Source: Stygiolobus caldivivus (GTDB lineage: Archaea > Thermoproteota > Thermoprotei_A > Sulfolobales > Sulfolobaceae). From it: a DNA stretch of 64,000 nucleotides. The stretch is taken from contig NZ_AP024597.1 in the NCBI RefSeq assembly GCF_019704315.1, positions 62,001 to 126,000 on the forward strand. Reading direction: 5' to 3'. Positions 1-9,336 of this stretch are shown here, piece after piece (position 1 is the first letter of the stretch; every line of letters begins with the position of its first letter). A program made the translations under genes and the position numbers. The notes beneath the pieces were generated by a model that made no database searches, had not been told where the DNA came from, and saw nothing but the letters and a program-made list of their open reading frames with translations.

Positions 1-1
1 G

Positions 2-1453
2 TTATTCGATAAAAAGAGGTTACCTATCTCGGCGTTACTATTCACCCCTATGTTTATCATACTCTCAATATCCGCGGGGACGAATGTACCTATAAAGACT
101 TTTGTGTACCTATTCGAGATCGACCCCTCAAAACTACCTATTATTGGAGGAATATTTGGCACCACTTTTGCTATTCCATATGATGCAGAAATAATGACTT
201 TACCTTTAGCAAGTTACCTTTCCATACTAGGAGTTAATTATATCCTAGAGAAGGTTAATAAAGAGATAACTAAGAAAACCCTAGTGTTGGTAATAATTGT
301 ACTAGCAGTATTTGCCAGTTGGCAGTACTTTAATGGTACACTATATCCTTCACAAGTGACTGGCTCATTCCCTGGTAATAGTATATCCCTAGAAGGATAT
401 TATTATCCCTTAAACCCCCCACCACAATGGGTTCATGTGATGAATACCTTATCTACTTCTACTGCAGGCGTAGTTTACGTCGGAGAAATAGGATTTAGTG
501 AGAAATGGGCCCATTACCAATTCATTTCCCTTTCTCCCCCTCTAATGCCTGGGTATGTCACAATTTCTCCTCCTCAAACTAATTACGTCAACCAGGCTCC
601 TTTAGCTTACGATATAGCCGGTGTAAAATACCTCTTTATTGATGACACTTCCTATATTCCAATAAGTAACTCTTTTATTTACTCTTACCTTAACGACTCA
701 GGGTTAAAAGTAATTTACGCAAAAGGTGACGTATATCTACTAGAACAACCAAACTCCTCAGTTTTTAGAGAGGCTAAAATGGGAATTTATTTCGACTGTA
801 AGACCGAGACTGTATTATTTAAAGCAGAATGGTTACTTTATCCATTACTCAACTACACTCCCGCGATTATAAGCCCAGTAAAGACTTCAAATACTATAAC
901 AATGGTACTTAATCCATCCACTGTGAGCGAGGACTATATGTCATTGTATAACGGGACTAGAAATGTTACTATCCTCTCGGGTAATTACATAATTGATGAC
1001 GAAGGAAATATAACTCACCTAGCTGTAATTTCTAAGGAGAACGTAACCGTAAAGCCTTGGACTATGATAATTCCGGAGAATGTAAGCCTTACAGAATTAG
1101 TGTCCATTCCGATCAATTTCAGCTTTAACCAATTAATGGCAGAGTTTACAGCATATAGCAACTCCGGGTATCTAGTAGAAACTTCCTTACCGCTACCTTA
1201 TGGCGGGATAGAGGTGAGCAACGGAAAAGCGTTAGGAGTTAACGGCTTCGGTCAGTATATATTTTCCTCCAGCGGTATATTAACAATTTCTATAAAGTTA
1301 GGCTTCGTAACTAACGTATTAATGACTGCAGTAGATATCTTCTTTTACGCCCTGTTTATCTACTTCATACTATATAAGAATGTCCTTAGCAAAGGAATAG
1401 AGGTACTTAGGAATGATGTCATTAGGATTAGTGGACTCAAGGGCAATAAGTAA
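2..1453 (+). CDS. Membrane protein of the glycan cluster (5'-truncated by window edge)
   Basis: The reading frame is open to the first base of the window, so the true start lies upstream and only the C-terminal part (about 483 codons) is visible. The visible protein begins with hydrophobic segments, has another membrane segment near codons 96-106 counted from the ATG at 50, then a long extracytoplasmic domain rich in N-x-S/T sequons. It ends with a C-terminal membrane segment and a short basic tail. This layout (N-terminal multipass domain, large outer domain, final anchor) resembles large archaeal membrane glycosyltransferases or glycan-assembly proteins, but no catalytic motif is visible in the part present. 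It overlaps the next glycosyltransferase by 41 bp, so the two are probably co-transcribed. The function is inferred from context only. Confidence 0.75.
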   Translation, partial: LFDKKRLPISALLFTPMFIILSISAGTNVPIKTFVYLFEIDPSKLPIIGGIFGTTFAIPYDAEIMTLPLASYLSILGVNYILEKVNKEITKKTLVLVIIVLAVFASWQYFNGTLYPSQVTGSFPGNSISLEGYYYPLNPPPQWVHVMNTLSTSTAGVVYVGEIGFSEKWAHYQFISLSPPLMPGYVTISPPQTNYVNQAPLAYDIAGVKYLFIDDTSYIPISNSFIYSYLNDSGLKVIYAKGDVYLLEQPNSSVFREAKMGIYFDCKTETVLFKAEWLLYPLLNYTPAIISPVKTSNTITMVLNPSTVSEDYMSLYNGTRNVTILSGNYIIDDEGNITHLAVISKENVTVKPWTMIIPENVSLTELVSIPINFSFNQLMAEFTAYSNSGYLVETSLPLPYGGIEVSNGKALGVNGFGQYIFSSSGILTISIKLGFVTNVLMTAVDIFFYALFIYFILYKNVLSKGIEVLRNDVIRISGLKGNK

Positions 1454-2609
1454 CCTTAATGGCGGTACAGAAAGGCATGTAAGGGAAATAATTAAGAGGC
1501 TTTCGTTGAGATATAAACTTTACTATTTACCCACACCCCACTCATTTTTGGGTATTTCCGAAGATCAGTTGAAGGAAGTAAAAAAGTACGCAAAAGTCCC
1601 AGCGTTTTTTGAAAGTCTTTTAGATAAAAAGCCTACTTTTTCCCTAGTTAGAGAACTTCTAACTTTTTCGCCTCTAGCTAAAGAACTCCTAGAAGGTTAT
1701 AAGAAGGAAATTGATGAGTTAGACTTCGCTTACACCTCACATAATTACAGAATACAACTTATGTCTTCGATCCTAATCTCACGACTTGGAAGGAATTATG
1801 GCATGTTATTAATGACTGACCCTCATAATTCTTTGCTTGAAAAAGAATCGTTCTTGCGTTGTGTAAATGTTTGGAACAAAATATGGTTTAACAAAAAGAG
1901 TGCAATAGAGTTTTGCAGTATCCAGAGACTCCAAAACATAGTCTTTTTAACAAAGGCCCTAAGGAGAAAACCTTCTTTTATAGCAGTAATGAATTATGGC
2001 GCCCTTTCTTATACTAATTTACCTAGGTATTTTAATACACGAGTTTTATCCCCTCCTCACGCCTTCAATCCCTTGGCGTTAAAATACAGGGACTTTAATA
2101 AGGAAGGCTACGTCGTCTTTTTAGGGAGGATAAACACTGCAAAAGGTGCTAACGAAGCTCTAGAAGTAGGTAAGTATGTTAAGCTGAAAATGATAGGTTA
2201 CCCTGAACAAGAGTTCATAACCAAGCGAGCTAAAAGCCTGGGAGTAGAAGTAATCGAGAACGTGTCCGAGGAGGAGAAATTTGAAATATTATCTAAAGCT
2301 AAGGCTCTAATTTTACCTTCACACCAGGAGTCCTTCTCAGTCACTGGGATCGAGGCATTAGCAGTAGGAACGCCAGTAATAGCTTATGACTTACCTTCAC
2401 TGACCTCGATTTATAAGTTTAAGCCGGTATTCTTTATAAGAGAATTTGATGTCAAATCTTTAGTAGAAAAGGCTAAAGACCTAGTTAAACTTGATAACAG
2501 GAAGATAGAGGAAATGTTTTCTCCAGACCTTGACGAGTTCATTAAACTCCACTCTTCATGGGATAACGTAGTTAATGCTGTAGATTCACTGATTAAGAAT
2601 TTCATATAA
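1413..2609 (+). CDS. Glycosyltransferase, GT4 family (GT-B fold)
   Basis: A 398-residue protein that probably transfers a sugar from a nucleotide-sugar donor to a growing glycan on the cytoplasmic face of the membrane. The C-terminal half carries the GT4 donor-binding signature: [20 protein letters not shown] near residues 305-325 contains the E-x7-E motif and the G-x-P-V-I-A strand. The N-terminus ([10 protein letters not shown]) is the glycine-rich acceptor-side loop typical of GT4 enzymes. Two ATG codons (1413 and 1416) are possible, and both lie inside the end of the preceding gene. Its 3' end overlaps the convergent gene on the minus strand by 24 bp. The sugar specificity cannot be read from the sequence. 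Confidence 0.9.
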   Translation: MMSLGLVDSRAISNLNGGTERHVREIIKRLSLRYKLYYLPTPHSFLGISEDQLKEVKKYAKVPAFFESLLDKKPTFSLVRELLTFSPLAKELLEGYKKEIDELDFAYTSHNYRIQLMSSILISRLGRNYGMLLMTDPHNSLLEKESFLRCVNVWNKIWFNKKSAIEFCSIQRLQNIVFLTKALRRKPSFIAVMNYGALSYTNLPRYFNTRVLSPPHAFNPLALKYRDFNKEGYVVFLGRINTAKGANEALEVGKYVKLKMIGYPEQEFITKRAKSLGVEVIENVSEEEKFEILSKAKALILPSHQESFSVTGIEALAVGTPVIAYDLPSLTSIYKFKPVFFIREFDVKSLVEKAKDLVKLDNRKIEEMFSPDLDEFIKLHSSWDNVVNAVDSLIKNFI

Positions 2610-3617
2610 TGCCTTCTTTTCCATCTCGCTCGCTCTTTCCCAAGTTAAGGTTTCTGCAAATTTTCTACTCTCATTTCCCAATTGCTTCCTCTTCTCTTCA
2701 TCTCTAAGTAGATCTATCACTATATCTGCAAATTTTTCTATATCATAAGGCGGGACCTTAATAGTTAAAAACCTCTTAGCCCAAGGTAAGTCCCAGGTAA
2801 TTACGGGTAAATAAGAAGCCAAAGCTTCAGCAGTAGCTAACGAAAAGCCCTCATAGACTGATGGAAAAACAAAGACCTTCGATTTAGCTAAAATTTCCCT
2901 CTTCTTCTCTTCGCTTACAAAGCCGTAATAAATAGAGTTTTTTGGAACCTCCTTCCACCCTTTACCTATTATGCAGAGCTTTGCACTCGTTCTTTCATTT
3001 ACGGCTTCCCATATGTTTGCTAGATAATTTACTCCCTTTCTTTCACCGTAATTTCCTATAAATAAACCATCACATATCTTCTCGTCGGTAGTATAATAAT
3101 CTTCTACGTTAATACCGTTAGTAGACGGTAAGACCTTCTTGCAACTAAACATCCTTTTTAACTCCTCTATTACCTCTGGATTATCTAGACAAATTATCCC
3201 TTTGCTCCCCTTAAACCCTAACTTAAGGAGGAAGTGTAACCTTGAATTACCTCTAAGCTCCTCAGTAACGTGGTGGACGAATATTACTAGAGGTTTTCTG
3301 GACAAGACTGATAGAAAATATGAGTAGGCAACGCTTAATGAAAACTCGGAATAACTTAATATAACATCTGCTTTCTTAGCCGTGGACAGACAGTGTAAGA
3401 AGCCTTGGAGATAATCCTTTCTCGAAGTGCTACTACTTTCTACTAACTTAAATTTATTTAGAAGCGGTGAAATACTAGGGTCTACTTTACTCAAAGTATG
3501 TTTATCGACGCAAAGGTACACTTCCTCCCCTATTCTACTATAAACTTCTAAAGTCCTCCTGGCGCCTCCAGTAAATTCTTCGCCAAACCTCATCGGTGGC
3601 GAAATTAGGATCCTCAT
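2586..3617 (-). CDS. Glycosyltransferase, GT4 family
   Basis: A 343-residue GT-B-type glycosyltransferase. The N-terminus has a [10 protein letters not shown] glycine-rich loop. The C-terminal donor domain has [20 protein letters not shown], with two glutamates seven residues apart as in the GT4 E-x7-E motif, followed by LPVITWD. It is the second gene of a minus-strand pair: only 7 bp separate it from the upstream gene ending at 3625, so the two probably share a transcript. Its last codons overlap the end of the opposite-strand glycosyltransferase. It probably adds one sugar in the surface glycan made by this cluster. Substrate unknown. Confidence 0.88.
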   Translation of the reverse strand: MRILISPPMRFGEEFTGGARRTLEVYSRIGEEVYLCVDKHTLSKVDPSISPLLNKFKLVESSSTSRKDYLQGFLHCLSTAKKADVILSYSEFSLSVAYSYFLSVLSRKPLVIFVHHVTEELRGNSRLHFLLKLGFKGSKGIICLDNPEVIEELKRMFSCKKVLPSTNGINVEDYYTTDEKICDGLFIGNYGERKGVNYLANIWEAVNERTSAKLCIIGKGWKEVPKNSIYYGFVSEEKKREILAKSKVFVFPSVYEGFSLATAEALASYLPVITWDLPWAKRFLTIKVPPYDIEKFADIVIDLLRDEEKRKQLGNESRKFAETLTWERASEMEKKALYEILNQ

Positions 3618-3624
3618 GTAATTA

Positions 3625-4839
3625 TCACCGGTTATTTACAATATTTTTAATAATCTTAACAAGGCTTTCTGTGACGTTATCCCAGTTATGAAATTCTACG
3701 AACGACCTTACCTCATCGCTAAACACCGCGTCTAATAATTCCCCGTTTCTAAGTTCTCTTTCAGCTTCCTCTGCCACTCTATTTATATTACCTTCCTTAA
3801 CAAACCTTACCGCCGGGACGTCTTTGTAAACTGAATATACTGTAGGTATTGAATAAGCTATAACTGGAGTGCCTAATGCTAGTGCTTCTAAAACTGTAAT
3901 GGAAAACCCGTCAGCTAGAGATGGGTATATTAAAAGTCTCGCTTTAGATACTGTTTCATAAAGTTTCTTTTTCTCGGTAAAACCTAAGTATTCTATATCT
4001 AGAGAATTTTCGTCCACGTATTTAAAGAAATGGTTCTTGAACTTATCATAAAGAAACTTGCCGGCTACCTTAGCCTTAACATCGACTCCCTTATTTTTTA
4101 GCGACTTTAGTATATAGGCGAAATTAAGAATTCCTTTAGGCGGGATTAAAGTAGTCCAGAATACTAAATAGTCCTCTTTACGTTTAGTCCTGTATTGTAA
4201 AAGCTCCTTATCTACGCCATTGCCCGGATAAAGGAGGTACTTTTTTGCCTTGTTTATTTTTATGGAATCAAGAGTGCCTTTACTTACTCCAGCTATAAAG
4301 CTCATGTAGTTAGCCCGCTTAATATATCCTTCTTTTCTCCTAGTAAGTAAATAAAGTGCTATAGACCTTTTTATAAAGTAATCTATTGAATTTAAGAAAA
4401 ATGGCTTTAGCGAATAATAAGTGTATAATATTGACTGTGAGAGAGAATATAAAGGTTCATGGAGAGCCATGCCTAGCGGTACCTTATTTCTGTTTGAAAT
4501 GAAGACGCTCTCCGGCGTAGTATAATCTGGGTCATATATCAAGTCGGAGTCAAGTTTAACCTTTTCAGCAAAAGCCTCATACACAGAGGGAGAGTACGGA
4601 AGAAAAGACGGCTTAAGGCTAGTGAAGGAGAAGGAATAAACAAATTCAGGGATTTTAATCCCGTTTTTGCGTATTTTATCCAATTCACCCTCGGCCTTAG
4701 GGTTATTAATAAAGAAGTTTATAGAAGGGACAAACTCTACGTCAAAGTATCTCGTTAGACGATAAACGACATTGTTAACGTGAGTGGACCCTCCGGAATA
4801 ATTTGAAGTCAAACTTGACGTTATAATTGTTATCTTCAC
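3625..4839 (-). CDS. Glycosyltransferase, GT4 family (paralogue of 6955-8217)
   Basis: A 404-residue GT4-like glycosyltransferase. The N-terminal loop [11 protein letters not shown] and the C-terminal motif [20 protein letters not shown] are typical, although the first glutamate of E-x7-E is aspartate here (ADGF). It is clearly homologous along the C-terminal half to the protein at 6955-8217: both contain YLVFW, a KG-I segment, a GKF strand, IEYLGF, SKA-LIYPS and LALGTP. A local duplication is therefore likely. It is the first gene of a minus-strand pair. Only 36 bp separate its start from the divergent gene at 4876, so the two promoters overlap. Confidence 0.88.
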   Translation of the reverse strand: MKITIITSSLTSNYSGGSTHVNNVVYRLTRYFDVEFVPSINFFINNPKAEGELDKIRKNGIKIPEFVYSFSFTSLKPSFLPYSPSVYEAFAEKVKLDSDLIYDPDYTTPESVFISNRNKVPLGMALHEPLYSLSQSILYTYYSLKPFFLNSIDYFIKRSIALYLLTRRKEGYIKRANYMSFIAGVSKGTLDSIKINKAKKYLLYPGNGVDKELLQYRTKRKEDYLVFWTTLIPPKGILNFAYILKSLKNKGVDVKAKVAGKFLYDKFKNHFFKYVDENSLDIEYLGFTEKKKLYETVSKARLLIYPSLADGFSITVLEALALGTPVIAYSIPTVYSVYKDVPAVRFVKEGNINRVAEEAERELRNGELLDAVFSDEVRSFVEFHNWDNVTESLVKIIKNIVNNR

Positions 4840-4875
4840 AGTTAGCTTTATTCTTATAGACAGATATTAAATTTG

Positions 4876-5889
4876 ATGAGAGTACTTCTAGTATCTAGTA
4901 AAGGAGACTTTAAGGAAGACGTAAGTAAAGTTACCGGTATAGGGAGGTATGCGAGAGAAGTTTACAATGGCCTAATTAACGCAGGGGTTGACGTTGCTAT
5001 TTTACCCCTTTACGATTACTCTTCGCTCTCATCTTCTGTTTTAACTACAGTTAAAGGAATATTTAATAATTATTCTGGCTATGACAATATTCATTTACTA
5101 TCTCCCAAACCTTTCTTTCCGATAAGGAAGAGCAAGGCAAAGTTAATAACTACCGTACATGATTTATTTTTTCTTAGATATAGAGAATCACAACCAATGC
5201 CTTTAATGAAAAGATTTTACGTGAAGAGTATACTAAGTTCCGATGCAGTTATAGTAGTCTCAAGTTTAGTGAAAGAAGACGTGGAAAAACTGGGTTATAA
5301 GAAAAAGGTTTTCATAGTTAACCCTGGTATAGACGGGTTATTCTTTAATAAACCTGTGGGAAAGAAGGATAGGAGAGATATAGTAAAAATAGGCTATATA
5401 GGAAGGATAGACTCAGAAAGGAAGAACGTAGTTAGGGGGATAAGAGTGTTTAAGAAATTAAAAGAGAAAAATGTAGTTTTCGAATTGTGGGGAAGTTATA
5501 ATCCTAACAGCGAAATTTATAAGGAGATTTTAAGGGAGGCAAAAGATGACTCTAGAATAAAGATAATGGGACCGGTGTCAGATGAGAAACTTATAGAAGT
5601 TTACGATTCTTTTGACGCATTCTTCTTTCCAACTAGGGAGGAGGGTTTCGGATTTCCAATAGTTGAAGCTCAAGCTAGGGGAATTCCAGTTATAGTGTTT
5701 AAAGATGCTGGGATTCCACAAGAAGTTTGTGAGTATTGTATAAAAGTTGAAGACGAATTACCATCTTTGGATTATATTTTATCTTTCGGTGAAAAATATG
5801 GTGAGAAACTAAGAAAGGAGGCAAGTAAATTCTCTTGGGAAAACTCCATAAAGGGAATAATAAATGTATACAATAGCTTAATGCATTAA
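4876..5889 (+). CDS. Glycosyltransferase, GT4 family
   Basis: A 337-residue GT4 enzyme with a GIGRYAREVY loop at the N-terminus, TTVHDLFF in the acceptor domain and the donor motif FFPTREEGFGFPIVEAQARG, which keeps both E-x7-E glutamates, then IPVIVF. The ATG at 4876 is preferred over the in-frame TTG at 4873, since a T-rich TATA-like sequence (about 4846-4857) lies at the right distance for a leaderless transcript. The gene is compact for the family. It diverges from the minus-strand pair and probably acts in the same surface-glycan pathway. Confidence 0.9.
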   Translation: MRVLLVSSKGDFKEDVSKVTGIGRYAREVYNGLINAGVDVAILPLYDYSSLSSSVLTTVKGIFNNYSGYDNIHLLSPKPFFPIRKSKAKLITTVHDLFFLRYRESQPMPLMKRFYVKSILSSDAVIVVSSLVKEDVEKLGYKKKVFIVNPGIDGLFFNKPVGKKDRRDIVKIGYIGRIDSERKNVVRGIRVFKKLKEKNVVFELWGSYNPNSEIYKEILREAKDDSRIKIMGPVSDEKLIEVYDSFDAFFFPTREEGFGFPIVEAQARGIPVIVFKDAGIPQEVCEYCIKVEDELPSLDYILSFGEKYGEKLRKEASKFSWENSIKGIINVYNSLMH

Positions 5890-5952
5890 TAATACTTTAA
5901 TATATATTATTTATCTTGGTTTATTCTGATTGTTAAGCGCCTCACTATAATA

Positions 5953-5962
5953 TTTTATAAAT
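5953..5962 (+). promoter_or_regulatory. TATA box of the GT2 gene
   Basis: The sequence TTTTATAAAT lies 21-30 bp before the ATG at 5983. This spacing fits an archaeal TATA box driving a leaderless transcript. Confidence 0.5.
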
Positions 5963-5982
5963 AAGTCGTTTAATATACTCGT

Positions 5983-6948
5983 ATGGATAGGATTTGTGTA
6001 TATGGTACTGTGTTTAATAATGTTAATACTATTGAGGAGAGTATTAAATCAGTCTTTAATCCTTCTTATGATATAGTAATAGTTGATAATTATTCTAGGG
6101 ACGGTACGTGGGAGAAGTTACAGGAGTTAAGGAAGGAGTATAATTTAACTCTTTTGCGTTTAAAATCAAGTAGGGGTAAGGGCAGGGCCTATGCTTTAGA
6201 ACATTGTCCTGATAATTCAATAACAGCATACTTTGATCTAGACACATACTATAATGAAAATTTCCACAAGGCTATACAATGGACAACAACTATGCTAGAT
6301 AAGATAGTATATGGTCCTTTCTCACTAATAGCTAAAAAAGAAATTATTAAAAATGAGGGCAGTTGGAGGGATTTGAATGTAGGAGAAGATACAGAATTTT
6401 CTATAAGAATCGGATTTGATTATTATATACCAGTTATAGCTACAATAAATTTGTATAGGAAAAATATTGATAGGGAATTTAGATATGCTAAAGGTATAAA
6501 ATACTATAAGAGAAGACTGAGAAATACTATAGACTCCATAAGGGGACATGGATTTAATTATCATGATATAATTGAAATTTATAGCAATTATGGAAAAATG
6601 GTTACGTTAGCAGCTAGTATAGTTTTTATTTTAGCTAAATTAAAGGGAATTTATAGATATAATAAAGAAGTACATAATGATATTTTGCTTATTTACAATT
6701 CTTTATCAAAACTTGTTAACCCAAAGGAATTAGCAATTCCAGAGAAGTTTTTCATGTATCCTTTACCACTTATGTATAGTAATATGAAAAGTTATACGTC
6801 ACAAAATCTAAAAGAGAAACTCGGAGATTTACTTCTTTATAAGTGTAATGATGGATATTTCAGATATGTTAAAAACGAAGAAGGACTTAAGCTTACATTA
6901 CAACAGTCAAATTCTCCTCAAATAGAATGCATAAAAGAGCCTTTATAG
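5983..6948 (+). CDS. Glycosyltransferase, GT2 family (GT-A fold)
   Basis: A 321-residue inverting-type GT2 enzyme. The N-terminus shows the GT-A nucleotide-binding pattern: ICVYGTVFNNVNTIEESIKS, then IVIVDNYSRDGTWE, where the DN-x-S-x-DGT segment contacts the nucleotide. The metal-binding DxD motif appears as YFDLDTYY near residues 83-90, and GEDTEFSIRIG near residue 132 resembles the acceptor-side ED motif. There are no membrane segments, so it should act in the cytoplasm. The gene and its neighbours to about 9.2 kb are unusually AT-rich. It ends 6 bp from the convergent GT4 gene. Confidence 0.85.
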   Translation: MDRICVYGTVFNNVNTIEESIKSVFNPSYDIVIVDNYSRDGTWEKLQELRKEYNLTLLRLKSSRGKGRAYALEHCPDNSITAYFDLDTYYNENFHKAIQWTTTMLDKIVYGPFSLIAKKEIIKNEGSWRDLNVGEDTEFSIRIGFDYYIPVIATINLYRKNIDREFRYAKGIKYYKRRLRNTIDSIRGHGFNYHDIIEIYSNYGKMVTLAASIVFILAKLKGIYRYNKEVHNDILLIYNSLSKLVNPKELAIPEKFFMYPLPLMYSNMKSYTSQNLKEKLGDLLLYKCNDGYFRYVKNEEGLKLTLQQSNSPQIECIKEPL

Positions 6949-6954
6949 TTACCA

Positions 6955-8217
6955 TTACTTATTAATATACTTTAAAATTTCATCTGTTACTTTATCCCAG
7001 CTATTATATTTTTCTAAGAATTTATTAAGCTTCTCATTATATATTAAGTTAAGGTAATCTTCATCTTTCATATTTAGAATATTCAACGTCTCGTCAGCCA
7101 TTGCTTTTACATCAAACTCTTCTACGAATTTCACAGCTTCTAAATCTCCATATACACTCTTAGGTCCTGGAAGGTCATAAGATATTATCGGAGTCCCTAA
7201 TGCTAGGGATTCAAGAATTACTAGTGAAAAAGAATCAATGTGAGATGGGTATATCAATGCTTTTGCTTTACTGACTATTTTATATTTTTCCTTGTCTGAA
7301 ATAAAACCTAGATACTCTATGTTTTTCTCCAAATTAAATTTTTTAACTAATTTAAAGAATTTTTCCTTCTCCTTATCATTAAAGAATTTGCCGAATATTA
7401 TGAGTTTAACATCATTGTTTCTCTTTACAATATTCCTCATTACATATGGGATTTCGAATATCCCTTTTAGATAATATAACCTAGCCCAAAATACTAAGTA
7501 TTTTTCCTTATTCTTAGTTCTGTATTGTAAAAGTTTTGGATCGAATGCGTTTCCGGGGTTAAGAACTCTAATCTTTTCGTTCTTAATATTTAAAGCATTT
7601 AAAGTTCCTTCACTTACTGATAAAACATACTTAACAATAGGATCCTTCAAAATCTTTCCAAATTTAGCTATGTCGAGGAAGTTATATCTATTCTTAAACC
7701 CGAATAGAGGGTCTCCTAATCTGTATTTTATGCTTCCTTGTAAGAATCTTAGTGATTCGGCATAAGTCCTTATTTCAGATTGAATTGTAGTAACTAATGG
7801 TTTATTGGAAGTCTTTGCAATGCAGTAAGCGTCAAAAGATATTATTTCATCACAATATACTTTCCCATTAAGAGATCTGAGAAAGAGCTTAATCTTATTT
7901 AATTTAGAAGACATATCCATATAAACGTAGGTAATAGGGTCATACACTATTTTAACGTCATTTAGGCATTCTGAGTATCTATGTAAAATTTCCGAATAGT
8001 TAAGTCTTTCACATTTTTTTATAAAACTTGGAAAATCAAATGGTATTTTATCAAGATAATTACATATTTCTCTGCAATTATTTATAATTTCACTAGAAGG
8101 AGGTAATAAAAGTAAGTCTGTTTTCTTAGCTAGTCTAGTTATAACCTCTTTAGAATGTACTTCTCCTCCTCCAAAAAAATTGATAAATGTCCTTACTGGT
8201 ACTACTACTCCTATCAC
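6955..8217 (-). CDS. Glycosyltransferase, GT4 family (paralogue of 3625-4839)
   Basis: A 420-residue GT4-like enzyme with FFGGGEVHSKEVI at the N-terminus and YPSHIDSFSLVILESLALGT in the donor domain. The first E-x7-E glutamate is replaced by aspartate, as in its paralogue at 3625-4839. Both paralogues also share the YRTK-KE-YLVFW segment after the linker. The gene is strongly AT-rich compared with that paralogue, which points to different ages or sources of the two copies. It is transcribed away from the FkbM gene, with 63 bp between their starts. Confidence 0.87.
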   Translation of the reverse strand: MIGVVVPVRTFINFFGGGEVHSKEVITRLAKKTDLLLLPPSSEIINNCREICNYLDKIPFDFPSFIKKCERLNYSEILHRYSECLNDVKIVYDPITYVYMDMSSKLNKIKLFLRSLNGKVYCDEIISFDAYCIAKTSNKPLVTTIQSEIRTYAESLRFLQGSIKYRLGDPLFGFKNRYNFLDIAKFGKILKDPIVKYVLSVSEGTLNALNIKNEKIRVLNPGNAFDPKLLQYRTKNKEKYLVFWARLYYLKGIFEIPYVMRNIVKRNNDVKLIIFGKFFNDKEKEKFFKLVKKFNLEKNIEYLGFISDKEKYKIVSKAKALIYPSHIDSFSLVILESLALGTPIISYDLPGPKSVYGDLEAVKFVEEFDVKAMADETLNILNMKDEDYLNLIYNEKLNKFLEKYNSWDKVTDEILKYINK

Positions 8218-8280
8218 TATATCCTCTACAGTATGAAATATTATAAGGTTTTAAATCTCACCTTTACATAGATGTACTAG

Positions 8281-9216
8281 ATGAAAGGTTTAACGTATAT
8301 AACTACTAGAATAAATGCGTATAAAAAAGTCTATGATAATTGGATTTCTATATTAAAAAATATAAATAAAGGAGAAAAAATAATTGACGTTGTATTAAAG
8401 GACAAATCTAGGGGAAAATGTACAATAGATTGTGTTATAGCCCTTGTTGATTTAGTCAATAAATTTAACTTTAATCCTTCAAAGTTTCATTTTGAGAGTG
8501 AAAGTCTCTATTATAATGACTATAAAGTTATTCAAGATTCTTACTTATCTATTATAATTTCTGCTGGCGGCTTTATAAAAGAAGGTGAAATATGGTATAA
8601 TAAGAAATATAATATTAGATTTATTAATAAAATAAATTTCAATTTATTTGAAAATTTTGTCTTAGAGCAATATAACACAGAGATAGAAGGTGAAGTAGTA
8701 GACATTGGTGCTAATATCGGTGATTCTGCAATATATTTTGTATTAAAAGGAGCAACGCATGTTTATGCATTTGAGCCATTATTTACAGTTTATAAAATTG
8801 CTTTACAGAATGTTAAAATTAATAACCTAGAGGATAAAATTACTTTAATCAATGCTGCAATTAGCTCTAAAGAAGGAAAAACTAAAGTTCCATCAACTGT
8901 CGATATAGAGGAGTCCGGAGGTTTTACTGTAACAAATGAAGGAGACATAGAAGTTCCTATGCTTTCCTTTAATAATGTAAGAAAAATGGTTAAAGACCCT
9001 TACCTTTTAAAGCTGGACTGCGAAGGATGTGAGGCTGATATAATCTTTTCATCAGAGTTAGACTTTGAGAAAATTTTTGTTGAATCTCATGAGAAAATAA
9101 CCAAAATACCCCATGGAGAGTTAATAAAGAGATTAGAAGAACAATATTATAGATGTGAAGAAAGAATAAAAATAGACAGTAATACTAAACTATTCTATTG
9201 TACTAAACTTAAATAA
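8281..9216 (+). CDS. FkbM-family SAM-dependent methyltransferase
   Basis: A 311-residue methyltransferase, probably O-methylating a sugar of the surface glycan. The SAM-binding motif I is VVDIGANIGDSA at about residues 139-150, motif II is YAFEPL, and the FkbM hallmark LLKLDCEGCEADII follows near residues 240-253. The N-terminal 120 residues are a family-variable region. The gene is extremely AT-rich: bases 8581-8640 contain only 9 G or C. It starts at an ATG shortly after a TATA-like stretch. Methylated sugars are common caps on Sulfolobales glycans, but the exact substrate is not visible here. Confidence 0.87.
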   Translation: MKGLTYITTRINAYKKVYDNWISILKNINKGEKIIDVVLKDKSRGKCTIDCVIALVDLVNKFNFNPSKFHFESESLYYNDYKVIQDSYLSIIISAGGFIKEGEIWYNKKYNIRFINKINFNLFENFVLEQYNTEIEGEVVDIGANIGDSAIYFVLKGATHVYAFEPLFTVYKIALQNVKINNLEDKITLINAAISSKEGKTKVPSTVDIEESGGFTVTNEGDIEVPMLSFNNVRKMVKDPYLLKLDCEGCEADIIFSSELDFEKIFVESHEKITKIPHGELIKRLEEQYYRCEERIKIDSNTKLFYCTKLK

Positions 9217-9336
9217 TTTTTCTGAAATTATAATTTTTTAGAATTTAATAGGCATTCCTAATAGAAATATTATTAATAAAGTATATAAAGGTGATATGAA
9301 AAGCTTTAATATTTTACTTTTAAAGACCTAAACTGA

